Positions 21,342 through 30,389 of a stretch of DNA of 64,000 nt are shown piece by piece (positions within the stretch are counted from its first letter, which is position 1; every line of letters starts with the position of its first letter). The notes beneath the pieces were generated by a model. The model made no database searches and was not told where the DNA came from. It worked only from the letters and a program-made list of their open reading frames with translations. The DNA is from Streptosporangium carneum (GTDB lineage Bacteria > Actinomycetota > Actinomycetes > Streptosporangiales > Streptosporangiaceae). The position numbers and the translations under genes are program-made. Location: positions 186,001-250,000 of the forward strand of contig NZ_BSEV01000006.1 of the NCBI RefSeq assembly GCF_027922005.1. The letters run 5' to 3'.

Positions 21342-21965
21342 ATGGCCACTCCACAGCTCGACCCGCACCAGAAAGCACAGGAGGCGCGACGCCGCGTCCT
21401 AGAGATGGCCGTATTCATGAAACGTGAGGACGGTGAGAACGCCCCCTCGTACCCACGGATGCGGGGCACCACCCCAGGGCAGGCGGTCGACATGTTCCTC
21501 GCCCTGCTGCAGGACCGGCTCCCGGTCTGGCTGCGCATTCTCGACGACCTGATGTACCTCGTCGGCAAGGGGAGAGTGAACGACAACCTGCTGCCCATCG
21601 TGCGCGCGGGCATCGACTACTACTCCGAGGTCCAGTCGGTGGCCCTGCCCGCCTTCACCTCGCCGTCGGTCACGGTCCGTTTCCGCGAGGCGATGCGCGA
21701 CAGCGAGCTCGGCCCCATGTCCGAGGTCGTGCCGCTGGCCGAGTACCTCGCGGCGGAGCAGCGGATCGGCCGGATCTCGTCGGAGGCCGACCCGCTCGCC
21801 AGCGCCCGCCTGCTGCTGGCCGGATGTTTCCGCCACGCCTACTACGAGATGTTCGTCGGCGCGGGTTTCCTGCCCTCGCGGGACGACAGCGCCGAGGAGA
21901 TCGTCCGGGAGCTGAGGCTGGAGCGCGCCCCCGGAGAGGGTGAGCCGCCCGTCACCCCGGGATGA
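21342..21965 (+). CDS. TetR C-terminal-domain-like protein lacking a helix-turn-helix
   Basis: 207 residues from ATG 21342, which has AGGG five to six bases upstream; a GTG at 21282 would add 20 residues. The second half (PLAEYLAAEQRIGRI, then DPLASARLLLAGCFRHAYYE) looks like the ligand-binding and dimer part of TetR regulators. No N-terminal DNA-binding helix-turn-helix is present, and an in-frame TAA at 21273 closes the frame upstream. It could be a truncated regulator or a stand-alone sensor or antagonist domain. Its 3' end overlaps the convergent chelatase gene by 14 bases. Confidence 0.65.
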   Translation: MATPQLDPHQKAQEARRRVLEMAVFMKREDGENAPSYPRMRGTTPGQAVDMFLALLQDRLPVWLRILDDLMYLVGKGRVNDNLLPIVRAGIDYYSEVQSVALPAFTSPSVTVRFREAMRDSELGPMSEVVPLAEYLAAEQRIGRISSEADPLASARLLLAGCFRHAYYEMFVGAGFLPSRDDSAEEIVRELRLERAPGEGEPPVTPG

Positions 21966-22653
21966 CCTCGCGGGCCGCCCTCCTTCGGAGAGCGCGGTCG
22001 AAACGGGCCCAGACCAGCGCGGCCAGGTCGGCGTGCGCGCCCAGCGGCGCGCCGACCAGGTCCGCGCCGCACGCCTTGAGGCGGTCCTGGAAGAAGCCCG
22101 GCGCCAGCAGGTAGGAGGCGACCGCGATCCGGGACGCGGAGCCCGCCCTCAGGCGTTCGACGGCCTGCTTTGGCGAGGGGCCGCCTGTGGCGGCGAACGC
22201 CGCGGCGACCGGGCGCGAAAGCCGTACGGCCAGCAGTCCGGCGGCGGCCCGCACGTGCGCCTGCGCCGCCGGGTCGGCGGATCCCGCGGCGGCCAGGACC
22301 ACCGAGTCGGCGCGGCGCAGTCCCTCGGCCGCCAGCCGGGCGGCCAGGACCTCCGACAGCAGGGGGTGCGGCCCGAGCGGGCCCGCGACCGCCGCGTCGG
22401 GGCGGGCCCCCGCGACCACGGAGGGCAGGTCGACGTCGACGTGGTAGCCGCCCGTCAGCAGCAGCGGGACCACGACCACGGGACCCGGCAGCGCGGCGAG
22501 CGCGCCGGCGAGCGACGGCGAGCTGATCTCCAGGAAGGCCAGCTCGACCCGGACCTGCGGGCGGGCCCGCCGTACCAGGTCCCGCAGCCCGGCGAGCGTC
22601 TCCTCACCCCGCGCGCTGCGGGTCCCGTGCCCCGCGAGGACCAGCGTCGTCAC
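21952..22653 (-). CDS. Sirohydrochlorin chelatase-like protein (CbiX/SirB family)
   Basis: 233 residues with two CbiX-type half domains. The first begins TTLVLAGHGTRS, with the metal-binding His, and includes the second His in LLLTGGYHVDVDLP. The family inserts Fe2+ into sirohydrochlorin to make siroheme, or Co2+ for cobalamin. As the last gene of the nitrate assimilation operon it most likely makes siroheme for NirB. It starts at GTG 22653, 28 nt after nnaR. The last 14 bases overlap the convergent TetR-like gene. Confidence 0.88.
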   Translation of the reverse strand: MTTLVLAGHGTRSARGEETLAGLRDLVRRARPQVRVELAFLEISSPSLAGALAALPGPVVVVPLLLTGGYHVDVDLPSVVAGARPDAAVAGPLGPHPLLSEVLAARLAAEGLRRADSVVLAAAGSADPAAQAHVRAAAGLLAVRLSRPVAAAFAATGGPSPKQAVERLRAGSASRIAVASYLLAPGFFQDRLKACGADLVGAPLGAHADLAALVWARFDRALRRRAAREVIPG

Positions 22654-22681
22654 CTCGCCCCCCGTCCCGCCGCGGGCCCGT

Positions 22682-23851
22682 TCACACCGTGTTCCCCGAG
22701 ATGTTCCCCGAGAGGCAGGCCAGGCGGTAGCCCCGCTTGAAGACCGTCTCGACCACGCCGGAGGGGCCCAGGGCCCGGCGCAGGCGGGTCACGGCCATCT
22801 CGACGGCGTGTTCGGCGGAGTCGCGCGCGGGCCCGCCGGGAAGCACGCCCCGCAGCTCGGAGCGGGCCACCACGTGGCCCGGCCGGTCGGCCAGCCGTTT
22901 CAGCACCGCCATCGGGGCCGGCGGCAGCGGCCTGAGCTCGCCGTCGACGGTGACGGCGTGCCCGCGGATCTCCAGCTCGTGGCCGCCGGCGACCAGGCGG
23001 GTGACGCTGTGCTCGGGCAGGTGCCGGGCGATCGTGCGCGCCAGCGCGCCCAGGCGGGCGCGCTCGGGCTGTACGGCCCGCACGCCTCGCGCCAGCAGCG
23101 GCGCCGCGGTGACCGGGCCGACGCAGGCCACGACGACCGGCCCGGCGAGCGCCGCGACCAACGCCTCCTCGAGACCGTCCGCGCGCGCCGCGTCGAGTGT
23201 GGCCAGCACGGCGGGCGCGCTGGTGAAGGCCACCGCGTCGACCCCGCCGGAGATCACCTGACTGATCAGCCTGCGCAGCGGCGAGGTGTCCCGGTAGGGC
23301 AGCCACCGGTAGACCGGTATCTCGACGACCTCGGCGCCCGCCTCGCGAAGCGCCGCGGTGAACCCGGCCAGCGGCTCCCCGTGCAACTGCACGGCGACGC
23401 GGCGGCCGCGCAGGTCCTGTGCGAGCAGGTACCGCTTGACCTCCTCGCACGACTCGCCCGAGGGCGTCCAGTGGTCGTTCAGCCCGGCGGCCCTGACCGC
23501 GCCGCGCGCCTGCGGCCCCCGGGCCAGCAGGCGCGCGGCGGTCAGGTGCTCGACCAGGGCGCCGGACAGGCCCCAGCCCTCCGCGGCGGCCATCCAGCCG
23601 CGGAACCCGACACCGGTCGTGACGACCACGTCGTCGATCGGCCCTGACAGCGCGACCCGGGTCGCGGCCAGCAGGTCCGCGTCCTCGGCCAGCGGCACCA
23701 GCCGGATCGCCGGGGCGCGGACCACCCTCGCGCCCCGCCGCTCGAGCAGCGCGCAGAACTCCTCGCGCCGCCGGGTGGCGGTGACCCCGATCGTGAACCC
23801 GGCCAGCGCGTCCGGCGCGGTCTCGGGCGAGCCAGCGCGGTCGTGGCTCAT
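22682..23851 (-). CDS. nnaR: NnaR-type regulator: HemD-like domain fused to winged helix
   Basis: 389 residues. Residues ~15-270 resemble uroporphyrinogen-III synthase (FTIGVTATRRREEFCALLER; AVAFTSAPAVLATLDAAR; VVACVGPVTAAPLLARGV). Residues ~290-380 form an OmpR-type winged helix (MAVLKRLADRPGHVVARSEL ... VEMAVTRLRRALG). This fusion is the NnaR family, described in Streptomyces and Mycobacterium as an activator of nitrate/nitrite genes acting with GlnR. It is therefore probably a regulator rather than a haem enzyme. The ATG overlaps the nirD stop (ATGA). Confidence 0.9.
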   Translation of the reverse strand: MSHDRAGSPETAPDALAGFTIGVTATRRREEFCALLERRGARVVRAPAIRLVPLAEDADLLAATRVALSGPIDDVVVTTGVGFRGWMAAAEGWGLSGALVEHLTAARLLARGPQARGAVRAAGLNDHWTPSGESCEEVKRYLLAQDLRGRRVAVQLHGEPLAGFTAALREAGAEVVEIPVYRWLPYRDTSPLRRLISQVISGGVDAVAFTSAPAVLATLDAARADGLEEALVAALAGPVVVACVGPVTAAPLLARGVRAVQPERARLGALARTIARHLPEHSVTRLVAGGHELEIRGHAVTVDGELRPLPPAPMAVLKRLADRPGHVVARSELRGVLPGGPARDSAEHAVEMAVTRLRRALGPSGVVETVFKRGYRLACLSGNISGNTV

Positions 23852-24216
23852 CCGACGCCCACCTCGACCGTGCCGTGGGCGACCCTGACCGGATAGGTCG
23901 GCACCGCCGCCGAGGGGTCGTCCATGCAGACCCCGGTGGCCAGCGAGAACACCTGCTTGTGCATGGGCGAGGCGACGGTCGGCTCACCCGCCCTGGTGCC
24001 CACGATCCCCCGGGAGAGAACCTGGGCGCCGCTGAACGGGTCGTGGTTGCCGACGGCGAACAGCCGTCCTTCGAAGGTGCGGAACAGCGCGATCTGGCTG
24101 CGCCCCACGAGCGCGCAGACACCGCGCTCCGGCAGCAGGTCGGCGTAGGCGCACACCGGGGTCCAGCCGGTCGCCCGCACGTCCTCACGCGGAATCCTCA
24201 TCGGGGAGAACACCAT
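23848..24216 (-). CDS. nirD: Assimilatory nitrite reductase small subunit
   Basis: 122 residues with the NirD Rieske-like fold (GRSQIALFRTFEGRLFAVGN, then FSGAQVLSRGIVG and SPMHKQVFSL). As in other NirD proteins, the Cys/His ligands of true Rieske proteins are incomplete, so no cluster is expected. It partners NirB. ATG 24216 is used; ATG 24201 is possible. It lies 121 nt after nirB and overlaps nnaR by four bases. Confidence 0.9.
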   Translation of the reverse strand: MVFSPMRIPREDVRATGWTPVCAYADLLPERGVCALVGRSQIALFRTFEGRLFAVGNHDPFSGAQVLSRGIVGTRAGEPTVASPMHKQVFSLATGVCMDDPSAAVPTYPVRVAHGTVEVGVG

Positions 24217-24337
24217 CCCTTTCTGGTCTCTTCGAGCGGCACGACGGCCCTTCGCCGGCGCGGCGGCCCTTTTCCGCCGACGGGCGGTCCCGGAGGGCCG
24301 GCGGGCGGCCTTCCGGGTCCGCGCGCCGGTCGGGACG

Positions 24338-26782
24338 TCAGGATCGGACCGCCTCGAGCGGGATCAGGACCGGCTTGACCTGGTCGCGTTCCCTCTCGAA
24401 GGCGATCGACGGGTCGGGGGTTGCGGGGGCGTTCACGAAGGAGACGAAACGCCTCAGCTTCTCCGGGTCCTCGATGGCCGCGCGCCACTCGTCGGCGTAG
24501 GCCGCGACGTGCCGTTCCATCTGGGCGTCCAGGTCCGCGCAGATCCCGAGGGAGTCCTCCAGGACCACCTTCCTGACGTGGTCGAGGCCCTGTTGCTCGA
24601 GCCAGGCCGAGGTGCGCTGCAACCGGTCGGCCGTGCGGACGTAGAACATCACGAAGCGGTCGATGGTCCGGACCAGCTCCTCGGTGCTCAGGTCCGCGGC
24701 GAACAGGTCGGCGTGCCGCGGGGTGAACCCGCCGTTGCCTCCGACGTAGAGGTTCCAGCCCCGCTCGGTTGCGATGACGCCGAAGTCCTTTCCGCGGGCC
24801 TCCGCGCACTCGCGGGCGCAGCCGGAGACGGCCGACTTCAGCTTGTGGGGCGAGCGGAGCCCCCGGTAGCGCAGCTCAAGGGAGACGGCCAGGCCCACGG
24901 CGTCCTGCACGCCGTACCTGCACCAGGTGGAGCCCACGCAGGACTTCACCGTGCGCAGCGCCTTGCCGTAGGCGTGCCCCGACTCGAACCCGGCGTCGAC
25001 GAGGCGCTTCCAGATCAGCGGCAGCTGCTCGACGCGCGCCCCGAACAGGTCGATCCGCTGCCCGCCGGTGATCTTGGTGTAGAGCCCGAAGTCGCGGGCC
25101 ACCTCGCCGATCACGATCAGCCTGTCCGGGGTGATCTCCCCACCCGGGATGCGCGGCACGACCGAGTAGGTTCCGTTGCGCTGGATGTTGGCGAGGAAGT
25201 GGTCGTTGGTGTCCTGCAGCGCGGCCTGCTCGCCGTCGAGGATGTGGCCGTTGCCGAGCGAGGCCAGGATCGAGGCGACGACGGGCTTGCACACCTCGCA
25301 GCCGCGCCCGGCGCCGTGTTCGGCGACGAGCTGGGAGAACGTCGTGACGCCGCGCACCCTGACGATGTCGAACAGCTCGGCCCTGCTGTGCTCGAAGTGC
25401 TCGCACAGCGCCTTGGAGGCCTCGACGCCGGCCTCGGCCAGGATCCGCCTGAGCGTCGGCACGCAGCTGCCGCAGGCGGTGCCCGCGCGGGTGCCGGCCT
25501 TGATCCCCGCCACGTCGGTGAGACCGTCCTCGGCGATGGCCGCGCACACCCGCCCCTTGGTGACGTTGTTGCACGAGCAGACCTGCGCGTCCTCGGGAAG
25601 GTCCGCGTTCGCCTGGCCCGCGCTGAACAGCAGCTCTCCGGGGACGCCCGGCAGATCGCGCCCCACGAAGGGCCTGAGGGTGTCGTACGGCGTGGCGTCG
25701 CCGACGCAGACGCCGCCGAGCAGGGTGCGGGCGTCGTCGCTGACGAACAGCTTCTGGTAGACCCCGCTCACCGGGTCCGTGAAGGTCACGTCGAGGGCGC
25801 CGTCCATGGCGCCGAACTGCGCGACCTCGACGCCCATGAGCTTGAGTTTGGTGGACGGGTCCGCGCGGGCGAAGACCGCTCCGCCGCCGAGGATGCGGTC
25901 CGCGGCGACCTCGGCCATCGTGAGGCACGGCCCGACCAGGCCGTAGAGCGTGCCGTCGTGCAGGGCGCACTCCCCCACCGCGTAGATCGCCGGGTCGCCG
26001 GTGCGCATCCCGTCGTCCACGGCGATCCCGCCGCGCGCGCCGACCTCGAGCCCCGCGGGCCCGGCCAGCTCGTCGCGTGGCCTGACCCCGGCGGAGAAGA
26101 CGACGACCTGGGCCTCGACCGTCTCCCCGTCCGCCTTGACCAGGCCCGCGACCCGCCCGTCGGGTCCGGCGACGATCTCCTTCACCCCGGCTCCGGTGTG
26201 CACGCCCAGGCCGAGCGCCTCGATGTGGCCGCGCAGGACGGCGCCGCCGCCCTCGTCGACCTGGCGGGGCATGAGCCATCCGCCCATCTCCACGACGTGG
26301 GTCGTCAGGCCGAGCCCCCGCAGGGCGTCGGCGGCCTCGAGACCCAGCAGCCCGCCGCCGACGACGACGCCGCTCGTGGCCGCCGCCGAGGCCTCCCTGA
26401 TCGCGTCCAGGTCGTCGATCGTGCGGTAGACGAAGCAGCCCTCCAGCTCCCCGCCCGGCACCGGCGGCACGAACGGGCTGGATCCGGTGGCCAGCACCAG
26501 CACGTCGTACGGCTCCACGTGCCCGTCGGCCGTGGTGACCTCCCGGCTCTCCCTGTCGATCCCGGTCACCCTGGAGCCGAGCCGCAGGACGACCCCCTCG
26601 GGCACCGGGTAGGTGAGGTCCTCCACGCTCCTGCCCGCCAGGTAGGAGGTCAGCGCCACCCGGTCGTAGGCGGCCCTGGGTTCCTCACCCAGGACGGTCA
26701 TCCGTCCCTCGAACCCCCTGGCGGCCAGTGTCTCGACCAGCCGGCTCGACGTCGGCCCATGCCCGACCACGACGACTCTCAT
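24338..26782 (-). CDS. nirB: Assimilatory nitrite reductase large subunit (NADH, siroheme)
   Basis: 814 residues. An N-terminal FAD/NAD(H) reductase module (VVVVGHGPTSSRLVE; GVVVGGGLLGLEAADAL) is followed by BFD-type [2Fe-2S] cysteines (CSCNNVTKGRVC ... CGSC). The C-terminal siroheme/[4Fe-4S] module carries CVGSTWC and CARECAEARGKDFG, the four cluster cysteines. It reduces nitrite to ammonium with six electrons from NADH in the cytoplasm. The ATG overlaps the stop of the flavoprotein gene upstream. Length and motifs are intact. Confidence 0.96.
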   Translation of the reverse strand: MRVVVVGHGPTSSRLVETLAARGFEGRMTVLGEEPRAAYDRVALTSYLAGRSVEDLTYPVPEGVVLRLGSRVTGIDRESREVTTADGHVEPYDVLVLATGSSPFVPPVPGGELEGCFVYRTIDDLDAIREASAAATSGVVVGGGLLGLEAADALRGLGLTTHVVEMGGWLMPRQVDEGGGAVLRGHIEALGLGVHTGAGVKEIVAGPDGRVAGLVKADGETVEAQVVVFSAGVRPRDELAGPAGLEVGARGGIAVDDGMRTGDPAIYAVGECALHDGTLYGLVGPCLTMAEVAADRILGGGAVFARADPSTKLKLMGVEVAQFGAMDGALDVTFTDPVSGVYQKLFVSDDARTLLGGVCVGDATPYDTLRPFVGRDLPGVPGELLFSAGQANADLPEDAQVCSCNNVTKGRVCAAIAEDGLTDVAGIKAGTRAGTACGSCVPTLRRILAEAGVEASKALCEHFEHSRAELFDIVRVRGVTTFSQLVAEHGAGRGCEVCKPVVASILASLGNGHILDGEQAALQDTNDHFLANIQRNGTYSVVPRIPGGEITPDRLIVIGEVARDFGLYTKITGGQRIDLFGARVEQLPLIWKRLVDAGFESGHAYGKALRTVKSCVGSTWCRYGVQDAVGLAVSLELRYRGLRSPHKLKSAVSGCARECAEARGKDFGVIATERGWNLYVGGNGGFTPRHADLFAADLSTEELVRTIDRFVMFYVRTADRLQRTSAWLEQQGLDHVRKVVLEDSLGICADLDAQMERHVAAYADEWRAAIEDPEKLRRFVSFVNAPATPDPSIAFERERDQVKPVLIPLEAVRS

Positions 26783-28182
26783 GCCGGGATCCCTTCCTGT
26801 TCGCAGAGCCAGCCGACGATGCCCTCGACGGCGTCGCGGCAGCCGCCGCAGCCGGTCGTGGCGCGCGTGGCGGCGGCCACCGCCTCGACGTCCCGGGCGC
26901 CTGACTCCCAGCAGCCCCGGATCTGGCCCTTGGTCACGTTGTTGCACTGACAGACCTTCGCCGCGTCCGGCATCCGCACCGGACTGTCGACGACCACGCC
27001 GCCGGAGACGCCGGGGAACAGCAGCCCCGTCCGGTCCGCCGGCACCGGCCCGCCCCGGTCGAAGAGCTGGGTGAGGGCGCCGACCGCCGACGTCTCGCCG
27101 AGGAGGATCGCGCCGACCAGGCGCCCCTCACGGATGACGAGCTTGCGGTAGGCGCCCCGCGCCCTGTGGCTGAACCGGACGATCTCGGCCTCGTCGTCGG
27201 TCAGGTGGGTCTCGCCCATCGCCGCGAGCTCGACGTTCCTGGCCTTCAGGCGGGTCACCAGCCTCGATCCCCGGTAGCGGGAGGTCTTGTCGGCCCCGGT
27301 CACGAGGTCGGCGACCACGGCCGCCTGTTCCCACACGGGGGCGACCAGGCCGTAGACCGTGCCGGCGTGCTCGGCGCACTCCCCGATCGCGAAGATCGAC
27401 GGGTCGTCGGTCCGCATCTCGTCGTCGACGACGACGCCGTGCGCCACCTCGAGTCCCGCGTCCCTGGCCAGCCCGGTCACCGGGCGGACCCCGCAGGCGA
27501 GCACCACCAGGTCGGCCTCGACCGTCCCGCCTCCCGCGAGCCGTACGCCGCCGTCGAGGATCTCGGTCACGACCGCGCCGGTGCGGGTCTCGACGCCCAG
27601 CTCCGTGAGGGTCTCCTCCAACACCAGCCCCGCCTCCGCGTCGAGCTGGCGGTCCATCAGATGGCCCGCCCTGTGAAGCAGCGTCACCGGCAGCCCCCGT
27701 CCGGCCAGGCCCCTGGCGGCTTCGACGCCGAGCAGTCCGCCGCCGACCACCGCCGCGCGCCGTGCCGTTCGGGCGGCGTCGAGGATCGCCCCGCAGTCGT
27801 CCAGCGTCCTGAACGCGACGGCCCTGTCCGCCCCCGGCACCGGCGGCACCACGGGCCTGCTGCCGGTCGCCAGCACCAGGACGTCGTACGGCTCGCGCCT
27901 GCCGTCGGCGGTGAGCACGGCCCTGGTCTCCCTGTCGATCGCGGTCACCTCGACGCCGGGCACGGCCGTCACCGAGTGGTCGGCGTACCAGCCCCGGTCA
28001 AGCAGCCTCACCTGGTCCGGCGTCATCGTCCCGGCGACCACGTTCGACAGCAGCACCCGGTTGTACGGCTGCCACGGCTCGGCCCCGAACACCGTCACCC
28101 TGAGGCTCCCGTCCCTGGCGCGGACCTCGCTCACCAGGCGCGCGCCCGCCATCCCGTTCCCCACGACGACCAGTCCGCTCAT
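26779..28182 (-). CDS. nasB: NasB-like FAD oxidoreductase with [2Fe-2S] domain (nitrate reductase electron transfer)
   Basis: 467 residues, similar in plan to the N-terminal half of NirB: FAD site VVVGNGMAGARLVSEV, NAD site AVVGGGLLGVEAARGL, and a C-terminal BFD-like domain with CQCNNVTKGQ and CGGC. It lacks the siroheme module. Placed between nasA and nirB with four-base overlaps on both sides, it most likely passes electrons from NAD(P)H to the nitrate reductase, like Bacillus NasB. The gene symbol is by analogy. A duplicated nirB head is the probable origin. Confidence 0.85.
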   Translation of the reverse strand: MSGLVVVGNGMAGARLVSEVRARDGSLRVTVFGAEPWQPYNRVLLSNVVAGTMTPDQVRLLDRGWYADHSVTAVPGVEVTAIDRETRAVLTADGRREPYDVLVLATGSRPVVPPVPGADRAVAFRTLDDCGAILDAARTARRAAVVGGGLLGVEAARGLAGRGLPVTLLHRAGHLMDRQLDAEAGLVLEETLTELGVETRTGAVVTEILDGGVRLAGGGTVEADLVVLACGVRPVTGLARDAGLEVAHGVVVDDEMRTDDPSIFAIGECAEHAGTVYGLVAPVWEQAAVVADLVTGADKTSRYRGSRLVTRLKARNVELAAMGETHLTDDEAEIVRFSHRARGAYRKLVIREGRLVGAILLGETSAVGALTQLFDRGGPVPADRTGLLFPGVSGGVVVDSPVRMPDAAKVCQCNNVTKGQIRGCWESGARDVEAVAAATRATTGCGGCRDAVEGIVGWLCEQEGIPA

Positions 28183-30284
28183 CCGGCACGCTCCAGCCTC
28201 ACCGCGCAGACCTTGAACTCCGGCATCCGCGACACCGGGTCGAGGGCGGGGTTGGTGAGCAGGTTGACGCCGGGCCAGTGGAACGGCATGAACACGGTGT
28301 CCGCCCGGATCGCCGGGTTGACTCTGGCCACGCCCTCGGTCACGCCCCTGCGGCCGACCACCCGCAGCCGGTCGCCGGACGAGACCTCCATGCGCTCGGC
28401 CAGGTCGGGGTGCAGCTCGACGAACGCCTCGGCGACCACCGCGTTCAGGGCGGCGACCCTGCGGGTCTGGACGCCGCTCTGGTAGTGCGCGAGCACCCGC
28501 CCCGTCGTCAGGTACAGGGGGTAGTCCCCGTCGACGTCCTCCCGCGGCGGCCGGTGCTCGACGGGGACGAACCTGGCGCGCCCGTCGGGGGTGGCGAAGC
28601 GGTCCAGGAAGGGCCTGGGGGTGCCGGGATGGTCCTCGGCGGGACACGGCCAGAACACGCCGGTCTCCGCGGCGATCCGTTCGTAGGTGATGCCCGCGTA
28701 GTCGGCGGTCCCTCCCGCCGAGGCCCGGCGCAGCTCGTCGAAGACCTCGCGCGGGTCCGTGGGGAACCCCTCGGCTCCGCGCAGCCGTACGGCCAGGCCC
28801 CTGAGGATCTCGAGGTCGCTGCGGACCCCGGCGGGAGGGACGGCCGCCTGGCGGCGGAGCAGGACCCGGCCCTCGAGGTTGGTCACGGTGCCGCTCTCCT
28901 CGGCCCACTGGGTCGTGGGCAGCACGACGTCGGCGAGCGCGGCCGTCTCCGACATGAAGAGGTCGGAGACCACGAGCAGGTCGAGGGAGCCGAGCCTCTC
29001 GGCGACGTGCCCGGCGCGGGGCGCCGAGACCACCGGGTTCGAGCCGAACAGCAGCAGGGCCCGGGGTCCGCCCCCGGCGCCGAGCGACTCCAGCAGCTCG
29101 TAGGCGGAACGGCCCGGCCCCGGCAGGTCCTCCGGCGCGATCCCCCAGACCCTCGCCACGTGGGCGCGGGCGGCGGGGTCGTCGATCCTCCGGTATCCCG
29201 GCAACTGGTCGGCCTTCTGACCGTGCTCGCGACCGCCCTGACCGTTGCCCTGCCCGGTGACGCAGCCGTAGCCCGAGCCCTCCCTGCCCGGCAGCCCGAG
29301 CGCGAGCGCGAGGTTGATGAACGCGCTCACCGTGTCGGTGCCCTTGGCGTGCTGCTCGGCGCCGCGCCCGGTGAGGATCGCCGCCCTGGCCGCGCCGCCG
29401 AGCATCTCGACGGCCAGGCGCATCCGGGCGACCGGCACGCCGGTGATCCGCTCGACCCGCTCGGGCCACCAGGCCGCGACCGAGGTGCGGACCGCGTCGA
29501 AGCCGCTCGTACGGCGGGTCACGTAGTCCTCGTCCACGTGCCCTTCGGCGATCACGATGTGCAGCAGGCCGAGCGCCAGCGCCAGGTCCGTGCCGGGGGT
29601 CGGCTGCAGGTGCAGGTCGGCCTGTCCGGCGGTCGCGGTGGCCCGGGGGTCGACGACGACCAGCCTGCCGCCCCTGTCGCGCATCGCGGCGAGGTGCCGG
29701 ACGAAGGGCGGCATGGTCTCGGCCACGTTGCCGCCCGCGATCAGCACGGCGTCCGCCGCGGCCAGGTCGGTGATCGGGAAGGGCAGCCCCCGGTCCATGC
29801 CGAAGGCCCGGTTGGCGGCCGCGGCGGCCGAGGACATGCAGAACCTGCCGTTGTAGTCGATCTGGCTGGTCCGCAGCACCATCCGGGCGAACTTGCCGAG
29901 CTGGTAGGCCTTCTCGTTGGTGAGCCCGCCGCCGCCGAACACGGCCACGCCGTCGGGGCCGTGCTCCCGCTGGATCTCGCGGATCCGCTCCGCGACGACG
30001 TCGAGCGCCTCGTCCCAGGTGGCCGCCTCGCCGTACAGGAGCGGGGTGGTGAGCCGCTCGCCGCTGGTCAGCGGCTCGCCCGCGGTCCAGCCCTTCTGGC
30101 AGAGGCCGCCCGCGTTCGCGGGAACGTCCTGCCGGGGAACGATCGTGACCGTCTCCCCCACGGTGACGCGCATGCCGCACTGCAGCGCGCAGTAGGGGCA
30201 GTGCGTCGCCGCTCCCGCCTTCACAGGCGTTCCGGCGGAAAGTGAGATCGGCATGCGTCCGATGGTGCTTTCAGGCGGTTTCAC
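28179..30284 (-). CDS. nasA: Assimilatory nitrate reductase catalytic subunit (molybdopterin, [4Fe-4S])
   Basis: 701 residues of the molybdopterin oxidoreductase family. N-terminal [4Fe-4S] cysteines are CPYCALQCGM plus GGLCQKGW. Molybdopterin-binding segments include GSGYGCVTGQGNGQGGREHG, LLLFGSNPV and the C-terminal dinucleotide-binding domain (LYLTTGRVLAHYQSG; TVFMPFHWPGVN). It lacks a Tat signal, fitting cytoplasmic nitrate reduction to nitrite. GTG 30284 has GGGGAG about nine bases upstream. It overlaps the NasB-like gene by four bases. Confidence 0.93.
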   Translation of the reverse strand: MKPPESTIGRMPISLSAGTPVKAGAATHCPYCALQCGMRVTVGETVTIVPRQDVPANAGGLCQKGWTAGEPLTSGERLTTPLLYGEAATWDEALDVVAERIREIQREHGPDGVAVFGGGGLTNEKAYQLGKFARMVLRTSQIDYNGRFCMSSAAAAANRAFGMDRGLPFPITDLAAADAVLIAGGNVAETMPPFVRHLAAMRDRGGRLVVVDPRATATAGQADLHLQPTPGTDLALALGLLHIVIAEGHVDEDYVTRRTSGFDAVRTSVAAWWPERVERITGVPVARMRLAVEMLGGAARAAILTGRGAEQHAKGTDTVSAFINLALALGLPGREGSGYGCVTGQGNGQGGREHGQKADQLPGYRRIDDPAARAHVARVWGIAPEDLPGPGRSAYELLESLGAGGGPRALLLFGSNPVVSAPRAGHVAERLGSLDLLVVSDLFMSETAALADVVLPTTQWAEESGTVTNLEGRVLLRRQAAVPPAGVRSDLEILRGLAVRLRGAEGFPTDPREVFDELRRASAGGTADYAGITYERIAAETGVFWPCPAEDHPGTPRPFLDRFATPDGRARFVPVEHRPPREDVDGDYPLYLTTGRVLAHYQSGVQTRRVAALNAVVAEAFVELHPDLAERMEVSSGDRLRVVGRRGVTEGVARVNPAIRADTVFMPFHWPGVNLLTNPALDPVSRMPEFKVCAVRLERAG

Positions 30285-30348
30285 TGCTGGGTCTCCCCTG
30301 TTACCGATGTGCTACAAGCCGCTAACCGTGTTCACATTCGCGATGGGC

Positions 30349-30371
30349 CAGGTGTGAGCCAGGTGTGAGCC
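30349..30371. repeat. 11-bp direct repeat in the narK-nasA gap
   Basis: GCCAGGTGTGA appears twice in tandem in the 105-nt gap between narK and nasA, followed by a partial third copy (GCCGGG). It may be a regulator site or slippage; nothing more can be said. Confidence 0.55.
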
Positions 30372-30389
30372 GGGCGTCGGCCGAGGCCC

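Noticed and set aside
24509..26950. 813-codon plus-strand open frame opposite nirB
   Set aside because: Low-complexity composition with no motif; nirB covers it with conserved residues.
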